A stretch of 64,000 nucleotides of DNA from Cenococcum geophilum 1.58 (Eukaryota > Ascomycota > Dothideomycetes > Gloniales > Gloniaceae): positions 1 to 64,000 of the forward strand of contig KV748212.1 of assembly GCA_001692895.1 (NCBI GenBank), read 5' to 3'. The notes below the pieces were generated by a model. It worked only from the letters and a program-made list of their open reading frames with translations, did no database searches and was not told where the DNA came from. Made by a program: the position numbers and the translations under genes. Position 1 is the first letter of the stretch, and each line of letters opens with the position of its first letter. Of the stretch, positions 25,148-37,102 are shown one piece after another.

Positions 25148-25359
25148 TGTTATGGCTTAAACAAATGCCTCTAAACTGAAGCTTGAACGAATGCTGTATT
25201 ACGAAGATACTAAGCTAAAGAGAAGGAAAAGGGGTCGCTAGGACCGATGTAAATAAATATATAAGGTGAGCCGCCAAGGCGCTAGCTTTAGGCGGGCCAA
25301 TCGCAGGTCGGCAGAATATAGCAGAATTTTGGCAGGTAACGTGCGATAGCGCCGTTACA
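25148..25359 (-). repeat. 3' LTR of Gypsy family C (element sense)
   Basis: 212 bp, partner of 31127-31338. It contains the iterated GCAGAATATAGCAGAATTTT motif near its right end. The polypurine tract lies immediately to its right. Confidence 0.88.
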
Positions 25360-28300
25360 TTACCTCCCTCTTTAAAAGAAAGCCTGCCCTTAGGCTTAGT
25401 TAGAAAAAATAGGGTAGCACTAGGCTTATAAACGTAGGATTATAAAAATATAAGATAAGGAGATAAAGGGGACACGAGTCCGTCCTAACTAAGTATAAAG
25501 GGCGATTGTGGGCTAAGTGGAAGCACTAGGCCAGAAAAAGTAGCCGCTAAAAGTCTTGGCACAGATCTAACTAATTAGACAACTTCAACCGACGGTTAAA
25601 GTTCCTAAACATCTAAAATTTTACGGTACTAGCAGAAAATGGCAGAATATAGCAGAATTTGGCAGACAGCTATATTAGGGCTTTAGGGCGTTTTTGTCCC
25701 TATATTCTTCCAGTAACTTATTATTTTTATTATACTAGCATTCCATCTATTCGTCTAGGTACTTTAGGGGTCCAGGCGCATTAGGGTATTAGTTATAGAA
25801 TTCTTTAAGCTTCTAGGGGCAGCCTATAAAGTTCCATATAGGGTACTAGGTTGGGTTAGGATTGTAGCCCTTCCATTAGACATAGTATTTTAGCGCTCCC
25901 CATACTATCTTATAGGCTAGTATTTTATTAACCTCCCATTCATTATCACCGTTTACTTAAACTAGTAGGGGAGGCTTATTCTTTTATCCAGGCAATAGGT
26001 TGTTTATAGCTTTCCGTAACTTATCTAATAAGAAGATAGGGTAAACCCTAATTAAGTCTAAGAGCTTTATCTTATACGAGTTGCCTATCTTCTTAAGAAC
26101 CTTATACGGTTCTGCTATCTGGTAGTCCAGCTTACGGCTAGGTTATTTAGTCCTTTAATTCCTTGTTATAACCTAGACTATATCGCTAGGGGCAAAATTA
26201 GGCTCTTGACAGTGTTTGTTCGCCTACTGTTCTATTAACCTCTAAGCTTTTTCTAGGTTCTTATAGGCTACCGTCTAGGCCTCCTCCAATTGTTTAGCGT
26301 ACTATTAGGCCTTAGTATAGGATAGCTTCTCTTATACAGTCTGGGGTTCTTTTGGCCTTTTTTAGTTAAAGCTTATACGGGGTAAGTATCCTATTTTTAG
26401 CTAAATCGGGGCAAACCCTATGGAGTTATGGGGTAGAGTTGCTTGCGCGTAGTCTATTAAGGGTAGTAGTTTAGACTAGTTGTCCTAAAAATAGTTAATA
26501 AAGGGCCTAAGCCTCTAGTCCAGGTACTAATTTACAATCTCTATCTAACCGTCTATCTAGAGGTAATAAGCTATAGAAAGCTTTAGCTTAATACCTAGGA
26601 TCTAGGTAAACTTATTCTAGAAGGCCGATATAAACTATAGCCTATAATTAGATATAATAGTATCTAGTGGTCCGTAGATTCGGTAGACGTAATAGATATA
26701 TAGCCGGGCTGCCTCTTTAGCATCAATATTCTTATAACATGGAATTAAAAACGGGCGTTTACTAAAGCGGTTAACTATAACTATAACCATATCGTATCCG
26801 TTACGGTCCCTAGGTAGTTTATAGAAGTCTATAAAGATATACTGCTAAGGGCGCTCTAATATTAGGAGTGGCTTAAGTAGTCCTAGGGTCTTATCCTGTG
26901 GGATTATAGCTCTCTAGTAGTCTTCGCAGTTCCGTATATATCAATTGATATCCGCAACCATTCTTAGCTAATAATAGCGGCAGTTAATAATTTTACGGGT
27001 TTTGTTCTTGCTAGGGTATACCATAGAGACTTGGCAATAAGCTTCGCGGATTAGTTTAGTCCATAGATTATCAACGTTAGGGACTATAAGCCGCTCCTAG
27101 TATAGGAGCAATCCTTCCTCCGTCTTAAAATTAGAGTCTCCTTTTACGGCTTATTCACAGAGGGCCCTTAGGGCGTTAGCCGTGCGGTTTGCAGTTAGGA
27201 GGCAGTTAATTAGCCCTATTAGCTTATCTAAGGACTCCTCTATTAGTGCTAGCTTGTTTTACTAAAAGTCTAGCTCCTTAAGGATCCGCGGGTTAAGCTA
27301 TTCTAGATAGAAGAGGGCGCGCGTCTAGTATTAGGTCTTTAGCTTATCCTAGGGTCCTACGTCTTATTCTCTTCAGGTTAGGGCATTAGCCTTAGAGTTT
27401 TACTTACTAGAACGATATATAATTATAAAGAAGAATTAAGAGAGTATTTTGGCCTACTAGGCTTATCGCCCTATAAGCTGCTTTATAGTTATAAAGTACT
27501 CTAGGGCTTTATAATCTGTATATATCTTAATCCGGGAGTTTATACCTTTAAGCTCTACGCGCTATTAGGAGAGTAATTAAATAATAGCTAGTATTTTTTT
27601 GTTATGTACTTTATAGTTACACTTAGCCAGGTTTATTATCTTTAAGAAGAAAGCTATAGGGTACTATTCGCCATCTAGATGTAACTGTAATAGGATTTTT
27701 ACTATAACCCTATTAGAGGTGTCTGTTTCTAGCATTAATTTAAGGTCCGGGTTATAGTAATAAAGAATTAGGGAAGAGATAAGCCAATCCTTTACCTCTT
27801 TAAAGGCCTCTATATAGCTATTATTAAAAATAAAAGGCGTATTCTTCCTAGTTAGTTATATAAGAGGTTTTGCCATAATTCTATAGTTATAGATGAACTA
27901 GTAGTAGAAATTATAAAAACTAAGGAAGGACTGGATTCCTTTTACTATATAAGGGGGCTTCTAGTTACGGATTACCTCTACCTTCTTAGGGTTAACCTTA
28001 ATTCCTTCCATAGTTATAATAAACCTAAGGTATTTTATACGTTTTACCCTAAACTCGCATTTCTTAATATTAACTTATAAGCCTACGTTCCGTAGTCTCT
28101 CTAGGACCTTCTTAATATAAACTTAATGCTTAAGTTTATCGTCTAAGTATATAAGAATATCGTCTAAGTATACTATGCAGAATTCGTTAAGGTAATTAAA
28201 AAGAATATTATTTATATACCTTTGGTACGTAGCCAGTCCGTTTATTAGTCTAAAAGTAAGAACTTTATATTTATAGGAACTATAGCGGGTATAGAACGTT

Positions 28301-31126
28301 GTTAAATCTTTAGATATAGGGTTTATCCTAATTCGGTAGAAAGCTTAGCGGATATTAAGTTTAGTAAAGATCTTTACCTAGCTTAGACGTATAAGGGTCT
28401 CGTTAATTAAAGAAATAGAATACCGGTCCTTTTAAGTAATAGCGTTTAGCTTTTAATAGTCAATATAAAAATAAAGGCCTCTATTAGGCTTTTTTATAAA
28501 TAGGATAGGGAAAGTAAAAGGGGCTTAACTTAGCTTAATAAACCCTTTATCCAGGTTATTAATTAAGTACTACTTTATTACTTTTAGCTTATCCGTTAAT
28601 TAATAGTAGAGGGGGCTATAGCCTAGTAAGTTATTAGCCTCTAATTAAATCTTATAATTATACGTCTAGTAGGGGGGTAACTTGTCTAAGGCCGCCTTTA
28701 AGAATATATCTTTATAGCCTATATAAATGGTAAAAAGGAGGCGTTTAACTAGTTCCTTATTAGTTTCCTTATCTAGCCTTTCCTCTCTATTATTAATAAT
28801 TCAGTTAATCTTATATAGGCTCATTATAAAGACCTTATTATTCTTCTAGTATATATTAAAGTAAAACGCTATAGCGCTAATTACGGCGATATCTATAGTA
28901 GGGGGGTTAACTAATAATAGGGGCGTATGTAACTTTAGGGACTTCCGGGGTACTAACGTTATTATTACTCCTTTTAGCTCCTATTACATCTTTTAGAGGT
29001 TATCCCTTATATCCTATTAATACGTTCTTTTCTATAACGGTTAAATCTATACAATTTAGATATTATCTACGTTATTATTTGTCCCACTTCTATATATAGA
29101 GTCCTCTTTAAATATAGCGCTTTAGAAGAGTATCTTTATTAGTACGGAGTTCTTTCTAGCTTTATAGCGGGCGTCCTCTTAGGCAAAGGCTAGGTTACGG
29201 GCCCGGACATTCTGCTAGTAGGTAAGGTTAGCCCTTATAGCTAGTGTCTTACGGTTAGTTTAGATCTCCCTAATAAAAAAGGGTAACCTTAGTCTATCCT
29301 CCGGCTAGACAAACCGTCTTTTTTATATATTTAACCAAATATTAAAATAGGATATCCATTTTCGTCCAAGGATTATATTGTGGGACCCTAGGTCTAGGAT
29401 ATAAAAGGGAATGCCGTATTAGCGTTATCTATTAAGAGCAATATGCAACTTTAAGACGTGGGTAACGGGCCAACCGGCTTAGCTGTTATAGCCCTTTACC
29501 TAAATAGGCTTCTCTAGTTAGATAGCTTCTATATTTAGAAACTTAGCAATATTATTTATATAGGCAGTATTTATAAAGGCGAAGCCATTTGTTCCAGTGT
29601 TAATAAGGGCGGTTATATTAACTCTATATCCATTTTAAGATACTATATATAGAACTATAAAATACTTTCCACCCATTAACTAACTAAGATTAATCTCTTT
29701 AAGATTAATAGGGTACCCTAGGGGGGAGTCTTTCCCTAGGGTTCTTCTTTTCCCGACTTATTAGACGTTTCTCCTTCCTCTATCTCCTTAATATTGCCTA
29801 TATTCTTTAGCTCCGGGCAGAATAAGGCAAAGTAACCTTACTTATTGCAGTTAAAGTATATAGCTAAGGTAGGGTTAATTGGAGTATTACGGCGAATACT
29901 AGTTAATGGCGTAGTACATGGCTAGTCAGGCAAGGCTCGCCAGTACGTAGTTATAACCGCCTTTAGTATAAGAGTAGTTATAACTTGTCTTCCTGCTCTA
30001 GCTCCTATAGGTATAGCTAGCGAGTTCTAATTATTACGGAGTTGCTTCTACTAATTAGGGCGGGCGTTAATCCGCTTTAGTTCTAAGTCTAATAATAGGC
30101 AATAAGCTGCGAGTTTTTTATAGGTTAGTAGGTTATCTAAGGTTATAGCGATCTTTTTTTATAGCCGGATTATTAGCTTATTATATAGGTCTAATTAGTA
30201 GTTCTTAAGGGGAACCTAGCCTTCTCCTGCAAGGTATAGGAATTAAGTCTAAAATTTAGTAAAGGGTTAGTTCGGTTTTATTATTAGGTAATTATAGTTA
30301 TAATGGGCATCCTGTACTTTATTTAGGTTAATATAGATAGCCACTAGGTGCCGTATTATCTTATTAATAGATATAAATTGGATAGGGGAGTCGTCCTTAA
30401 ACTTAGCTTAAAGGTGCCGTTGGGCGTCCCTAGTGGTTCGACCAAAGAGGTAGAGTATTTTAGCTTCTTTAGAAAGGAAATAGTTATAGTTAACGCGGAG
30501 CTTTCTTTATACTTAAATCCTCTAATTCTTAAAGGTAGGGTCTATCCCGTTAGATAGTGGTAGGGGGTTAGGGAGCTTAACGGACTTTAATTGCTTTATT
30601 ATTATATCCGTACTCCCTAGTATATCACATTTAGTAGAGTAAACAGGTCGGCTAGGGCTTTAAGAAGGGGAAGCTAGGCTATTTTATAGGGCCGCAAGGC
30701 TTTCTAGGATCTCTTATAGGGTCTCTTATATATTTCTTACTTTAAGATAATTAGCTTCCTAGCTGGCTGCAAGGGCGCGAATCTGCTCGCGTATGTCTAC
30801 AATATTATTATTGTCTTCGATTTCTGATCCTAATTAAATCTTAGGTTCCTCTTAGGTAGAGGCAGCTCTCTTAAATAAGCTTGCTTTAGGTGCCATTATT
30901 AGCTTCCTAAGGTTCGTCAGTATTATATGCTTTAGTTTTAATTCTAGGGGTATAGGTCTAGTCCTGTTTAGCTCGTAAGGTAAAATATTATCTAGGCCTT
31001 CCTAGGTAATGTAGAGTTATTTTAGTGTCTAAGTATAGTATGTTAATACGTTGTTGCAGACAAAGTTTCTTTAGAGTGGGATATTATTAAGGCCTTCCCA
31101 GGCAAGGTAGGGAGAGCTTAGTATAA

Positions 31127-31338
31127 TGTTACGGCTTAAATAAATGCCTTTAAACTAAAGCTTAAACGAATGCTATATTACAAAGATACTAAGCTAAAGA
31201 GAAGGAAAAGGGGTTGCTAGAACCGATGTAAATAAATATATAGGGTGAGCCGCCAAGGCGCTAGCTTTAGGCGGGCCAATCGCAGGTCGGCAGAATATGG
31301 CAGAATTTTGGTAGGTAACGTGCGATAGCGCCGTTACA
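31127..31338 (-). repeat. 5' LTR of Gypsy family C (element sense)
   Basis: 212 bp, followed by the GCATC duplication at 31339-31343. A few transitions separate it from its partner. Confidence 0.88.
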
Positions 31339-31466
31339 GCATCTATACGAGCCCGTCACACCTATAACAATATTTCTTCTTCTTCTCTATACCCTAAGCA
31401 TTCCCCCTATATATATATAGCAACTATAGTGTCGCCGGAGCTCCGCCTTAATAGGAGGGGGGGTAG

Positions 31467-31660
31467 TGTTACGGAACCCGACCGTAGGGGCCTCTATAGG
31501 AGAGCCCCATACTCTCGCATAACACCTCACATATAGCTTATATTAGCTACGCGTAGGTATATTACCTCCTTACGCCCTCGACCTTTACGATTGATTGCGC
31601 AACGTCTTATAGACTCCTTAAATACATACGTCTTATAGCCATTACCCCCGTACCATAACA
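31467..31660 (+). repeat. 3' LTR of Gypsy family B
   Basis: 194 bp, preceded by a polypurine tract and followed by the AACAG duplication. The differences from 19020-19213 are nearly all transitions. Confidence 0.88.
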
Positions 31661-32692
31661 AACAGTTATAAAAAACCTATAGTTTTGCTCTAAGTATATT
31701 ATATAATTCTCCTCTAAACTTCTTCTCTTTATCTAAATATACCTTTATTAGATTTGTAACTTCTTATAGTAAAGGCTTACTAGTTAGCTGGAGTAGAAAA
31801 GCTAAAGGCAGTAAAGGTAGAGGAAGAGTACCTCTAGGTAGGAGAGCACCTCTAGGTAAAAGGGTAGCGCTTTAGGGGTTTTGTTCTAAACTAAAGTTGC
31901 CTTTTAAAGAATATAGGTTAGTTCTAGGTTTCCGTAATTAACGTATAATTTTAGCTTTTATCTATACTAGTTTTTCTATACTAATAATAACAGCCTAAAT
32001 ATTACTAGTAATTGGGTTACTATTCTTAGTAACGTATACCCTATTCCTATAAAGAAAGTCTTAAAAATCCTAAATAATATTAACATTGCTAAGTACCTAG
32101 GTATTAGCGGTCCATCCTATAAAATCCTGCCTAAAATATTCCTACAGCTATAAATTAGCGTAGTATTTACTTTAGTAGAATATAATACGGTATAGGAGAA
32201 AGCTATTAACTTATTTTACGGTATAAGTTATTATATTAAAGGTAAATTCGTCTTAATTTTTATTAATAAGTTTTGCGTATAAAGCTACCCCTAGCAGTAA
32301 GGAGTTTTCCTAGTTATTTAAGGTAGGCGTAGCCATGTTTTTAGAGGAAGGGAAGTGTTATTTGTATAGGGATTGTTGTTTAGTACGCGTTTGTGACATA
32401 TATTTGCAATTATAGGGCTTAAGACTAGTTCTAGCCTTAAATCGCAAAGACTTATAAAGCGTATTATTCTACGTAATAAACGCAAGAATTTATAATCTTA
32501 AAAAGGCTTAGGACTAGTTCTAGCCTTTAAATCCTTAGATTCGTAGAAGAGTTTTATTTAAGGTTTAGGACCAGTTCTAACCCTAAAAGATAGCTTTCTC
32601 TAGCATAAGTAGCACTAGTATAGTAGCTTGTCTCTTTTTAGTGGAATATCTAGCTATTTTATAGTATAATAGTAAAGTTAACTACTAATTAG

Positions 32693-32908
32693 TATTGGTT
32701 ATATAAGGTAATATCACGTAGCTATAGTTCGTAGATAGTATAATAATAATTATTCTTACTAAAAATGAAGGAGGGCGAGGAGCTTAAGGCTCCTCGCTAC
32801 GCTAGTGCCGCGGCAATACGTGACGGTAACTTGCCGCACGTACCGGTAACTTGCTATACGTAATGGCAATATACCTTATATAGTAACCACTTGCCTTTAT
32901 TCCTAACA
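32693..32908 (-). repeat. Copia LTR (5' LTR in element sense)
   Basis: Partner of 3414-3629, with the same length and ends. The two differ by a small number of transitions. The right flank CTTAC at 32909-32913 completes the target-site duplication. Confidence 0.85.
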
Positions 32909-32913
32909 CTTAC

Positions 32914-34870
32914 CAATCTATTTTGTTTTATAATCGTGTCCTTATAACCCCTTATCTACAAGATCCCCTTATATTTAAATCCTTCCTATTCTTTTTTAGA
33001 AGGGTAGTTGGCTTTAAAAACCAGATTATTTATTTATATCTTTTATTTATAACTACTATTCTCCCTTAAAATCTTATAATAACCTAAATAGAAACTCTAT
33101 AAATACTTTATAGAAAGCCGTCGCGTAAAGGTAGAAAGGTCCCTCTAATAGCGAGAGATTGCGATAATATAACCCTTTAGGTAAGATAGCTAAATAAGCC
33201 CTAATACCTAGATGCTCTAGGAGCTTAAAAACTCTTATATACCTATAGTTACCGCTAAGGAAAACGTAAATATCCTCTATAACGGTTATAATGTTACTAA
33301 AAAGTAACTAAAACCCCTTTAGCTCTACCTAGGCTAATTAGAAGATTAAACGCCAGAGGTAACTTTAAGATCTTCCCCTAAGCTAGAAATGCTAAAGGAA
33401 TATACTAATATATTTAACTAGGGAACTAACTAAAACCCTCCCAGAAGACCACCAGCCTATAATTAGTATAGTAGTAGTAGTATATAGACTACTTATAAGC
33501 TAAGTAGGCCTACCCCTTTAGGTAATCTAAACTAACTACTAACTTAAAACTTAAGCCTTATAGGGAAATTTATACTAGTCACTAATATTAATACTACCTC
33601 TATAGCTAGAGTTTCCCTAAGGCTAAGGTTAGAAAGTTAAGAGCCCTAAACTAATATTCTTTAAGATAGATATTAGGAAGCTACTATAAGGCTCTTAGAA
33701 GCTATATAGGAAGGAGCCACTAATAAATATATTAGAAACCTTTAGAGGTAGGTTTAAATCTAGTAGAGCTTAATTTAGGCTAGATAAAATCTTTTATAAT
33801 CTAGCTAAGGCTAAGGGCTTCTTAGGAGCTATTTAGTACTTACCTAAAGTATAGAAGACTTAGAGAGTTATCTATACTATAAATAGAAAAAGGATATAAA
33901 CTAACTGGCTAAGGCCTTTAGTAGTTTAGAACTCCGCTATAGACCTAACGCCTAGTAGTTGGACGATTAGGTTTATAAGGTAAATAACTTCTCTAAGATA
34001 TTAATAATATAAGATAATACTAAAGAGCGTGCACGCTGGATTATTAGTAAGATTAAAGACCAATTACTAAACTAGATTGCACTTAATTAACTTAATAAAG
34101 AGTAAATTACTATATAGCTATAGCTGCAAACCTTCCTAAAAAAAATAGACTTAAGATCCGTATATTATATAATATAATAATATGGAGCTATTCTAGAATA
34201 GGATATAGCTTAACCACTATAACTTCCGCTAGTTTATAAACTTTATAGAAACTTATACTTAATAGATAGATCTAAAGCCCTTTAAAAATAAGAATAGTAG
34301 TATTTATAAAAAGGAGAAGATTGGGTTTATCTGGGCTAGAATTAAACTAGTAATTTATAATAAAATAAAGCGTATAGGAGCCTTATTACGGATTACTATA
34401 TATATACGGATTTTAAACGAGTAGTTTTAAATACTAAAAATACGGTAAGGAACTAGACCTCTTCCAGTAAAAAGCTAAAGGGTTACTAAAAGTATAAACA
34501 CTTTAATAGTAATATAGGGCAGACCTAATCTTTAAAGAAGCCGTTCTTAAAGAGAACTTTAAAAGGGTTAAAGTTAGGAGCCTTAAATAACGGAAAAGAC
34601 TTTTAGGGTTAACCTAATACCTATTTAGCACCTTTATAGGAACACTTTAAGAAGTTAAGAGAAAACTCTAGAGGTAGATCCTATTAGAAAAATAAGTAGG
34701 GTAATAACTGCACTAATAATCTAAAAAAAAAACCTTAGTCGCGGACCTCTTTTAGCTATAACTAGGGTAAGGTATAAAAGAAAAAACTCTTTATATTGCT
34801 ATTAAGCTAGAAATAATACTTTCTATAAGTAAGATACATTAGTTTTAAGCTAGTTTAGGGGCGGTATAGT
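32914..34870 (+). other. Unclassified gag-like degraded repeat
   Basis: AT-rich and TpA-rich, with no intact frame. The plus strand has long stretches of hydrophilic, glutamine/lysine/leucine-rich potential coding sequence (about 33.7-34.3 kb) followed by a strongly basic stretch (about 34.6-34.8 kb), as in retrotransposon gag C-termini. There is no match to the pol of the adjacent family D element, so this is probably a piece of a different LTR element. No LTRs were identified for it. Confidence 0.35.
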
Positions 34871-36676
34871 ATACGGATCCGTTGCGGGTTAAGCTATATA
34901 TCTTTCTTAAAGGCCTTATCTCTACGCATAGTATCTATTTAGTAAATAGTATTAATCTAGGGCTGTATAAGGTTTTCCATTATAATGCTAATTTCTTTTA
35001 TAAAAGAAGGGGTTAGGAGTAGGGTTTTAGGCTAGATAAGCCGCCTACTTTATACGTTAAGCTATAAGCCTAAATAGGCTAGCTATTTTCTTCCTAAGAT
35101 TATATTGTGGCTCCCCAGGTCCGTAATAAGGAAGGGATATTATACTACCTTCGTCCATTAACGCGGAGGTAAATTTATAAGATAGTTATAATAGGTGACC
35201 TTATCCGTCTATTATACCCGCAAATAGGGATTAGTTTAGGCAGTTCTTTAATAAATACGTTTAAAAAATCAGCCAGCTTTACGGTATACTAGGTATCTAT
35301 TAAGGCAAAAGTATTTACTCTAAAGTTAGCTAAAGCAGAGGTTAAAACTTAATATTTATTACGAAATAAAGTATAAGGGATAGTGTAGCTTCTTCTACTA
35401 ACTAGCCGACCTAAATTAATATATAATATATTAATCCCTTTTATCCCTAAAGAGAAGTCTTCCTTTAAGTTTCCTCTTTTTCCAACTCCGCGCTATCCTC
35501 CTAGATTAGTAAAACTTTATCCATTTTTTTTGTTTATTAGGCAGTCCTTTATATAGTAGCCTTTCTAACTATATAAAAAGTAAGCTCCTTAATTGCTAAG
35601 AGCCTATCTTTAGGGGTCGCTATATATAGGCCAAGTATACGCTAGGCCCGTAGTAGGACTAGCTGTATAGCTAGTACTATAGGAGTTACTAATTATACTA
35701 GGGCACTACGGGCCATTCTTATAGTAGTCTAGTTTAGAGAGTTTTAGACTTTATACTATTTAGCTTATACCTTAATTTAATAAAGGCCTTAGTTAATAGC
35801 TAAGCACTAGTCCATAAGTTCCTTTAGCGTCTATATAGTAGTAAAAACTAGTAATACGGCTCGCTATAGGTTTAGGGTAAGCTTATTAAATAGGTCTAGC
35901 ATTAAATCTTCTTAAGGAATTTAAGCTTAGCCAGCTAGGTATAAAAAGCGGGTTTAAAAGGCTAAAAAGGTCTCTATTATTTTTTATATTTAGGCTTTTA
36001 TAATTAAGGCGGGCGTTTTATACCTTAAAGGGGTCCTTATAAATAGAAGATAGGTAGTTAATTATCTCTTCTCTAAAGAGGAAGGGATCTGCTAAGTCCT
36101 ATACATATCGCGGACGTAGATACGTCTATATATCTCCACTAGTACGGCTAAAGATATATACTATTTTAGCTTTAGTAGTAAGGAAGTAGTCCGTATTAAC
36201 TTTGAGTTTATCCTATAGTTAAAGTTTCTAATTATTAAATATAGGATTAATTCCGTTAGTAAGCAATAGGGGGTTTATAACCTTCGCGGACTATAATAAT
36301 ACTAATACTATATACTAGGCTAGAGCTTTAAAACCTATAATAAGTCTTTAGGTATCTAATAACTCCTTACTAGGTATAGGGGGTTCTCTAACTTTAAGCA
36401 GCTCTTAAAGTCGTTTAATTTTAGTATTAGCTACTATAAGCTCTACCTAGGAGTTTAAGTCAGTTGCTATTTTACTATTAGAGGTATTTAAGGGTCCTAC
36501 AGCTGCTTTACTAGCTGCTATATTTCTTAGCATCGTAGTATAGTTATTAGGGTAACTTTTAATAGGATTCTATAGGGGTTTTAGTCTATATATATTCTAT
36601 AGGTCTTATTATTCTTTTCTATTCTTCTAGTTCTATTCTATTTTTTTAAGTTCTAATAATAGTCTTTAAGTCTACT

Positions 36677-37102
36677 TGTAACGGAACCTTGTAGTAAAAA
36701 CTACGATAGGTCCTATTATTAGGCTAGGTGTGTAGGAAATGCAAGTAATAATAGTTAATAAGTAATAATAACTGGTAGAGTGGTTGCCTAATAGATTAAC
36801 TCTAATTATATTCTAAGAATTACTATAAGGAAGGAACTATTTAGGTAGGGATTAAGGGTCCTTAAATACACAACCGTACTCTTATAAAATCCTTCTTATA
36901 TATAATATACGTCTTATATATAAGGTATATAAGTTCCTCTTATACCTCTTATTTAATATGTAGTACATTATATAACCTTAGTTACTATTCCTCGTTATAT
37001 AGTTTTATTAGCTCTATTCTAGACTATACCTAAATTAACTAACTAGCTTCTTCCGTCTCTTCTCTAAGTAGTTATAATATTATACTTAAAGCGTCCGTAA
37101 TA
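36677..37102 (-). repeat. 3' LTR of Gypsy family A copy 2 (element sense)
   Basis: 426 bp, TGTAACGG to GTAATA. It matches 44223-44648, and the reverse complement of 9948-10374, apart from transitions. Confidence 0.87.

Larger units (their letters stand above)
25148..31338 (-). mobile_element. Ty3/Gypsy chromovirus, family C, fossil nested in family B
   Basis: 212-bp LTRs (25148-25359 and 31127-31338) start TGTTA and end CGCCGTTACA, with a perfect GCATC duplication (25143-25147 and 31339-31343). Coding is on the minus strand. Gag is at about 30.9-29.8 kb with a zinc-knuckle-like patch, protease at about 29.6-29.3, RT/RNase H at about 28.6-27.4, and integrase at about 27.1-26.1. A clear chromodomain lies at about 25.95-25.8 kb (NKILAYKIVQGALKYYVQWK). 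It is the youngest LTR layer of this nest and among the least damaged, but still broken by many stops. It is related to the elements at 49319-55298 and 56336-57059. Confidence 0.87.
19020..31660 (+). mobile_element. Ty3/Gypsy chromovirus-like LTR element, family B, fossil
   Basis: 194-bp LTRs (19020-19213 and 31467-31660) begin TGTCACGGAACCC or TGTTACGGAACCC and end CCATAACA, with a 5-bp duplication AACAG on both sides (19015-19019 and 31661-31665). The plus strand shows gag (about 19.4-20.8 kb), protease (about 21.05-21.3 kb), RT/RNase H (about 21.7-23.1 kb), integrase (about 23.4-24.5 kb) and a chromodomain-like end (about 24.63-24.8 kb). A G-rich tract (GGAGGGGGGGTAG) stands just before the 3' LTR. 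Its own length is about 6.4 kb; the rest is the nested family C element. It is dead, although long stretches of RT and integrase are still readable. Confidence 0.88.
3414..32908 (-). mobile_element. Copia-type LTR retrotransposon, fossil, host of nested insertions
   Basis: Two 216-bp LTRs in the same orientation (3414-3629 and 32693-32908) are flanked by a perfect 5-bp duplication CTTAC (3409-3413 and 32909-32913). Read on the minus strand the LTR begins TGTTAGGA. Between them, the minus strand shows Copia reverse transcriptase (about 4850-5200) and a Copia-type RNase H (about 4083-4283, with the peptide YKCLVKLSTIKEKRLIINI). Gag-like sequence lies farther right (about 18.8-19.0 kb), in the Copia gene order. 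The element's own DNA, once the younger insertions are discounted, is about 5.9 kb: 3414-6032, 6426-6709, 8939-9947, 18218-19014 and 31666-32908. It is the oldest layer of the nest and is broken by many RIP-type changes. The superfamily call rests on the RT and RNase H peptides and is fairly secure. Confidence 0.8.

Noticed and set aside
30348-30557. 69-residue plus ORF.
   Set aside because: Antisense to gag of the minus-strand Gypsy C fossil.
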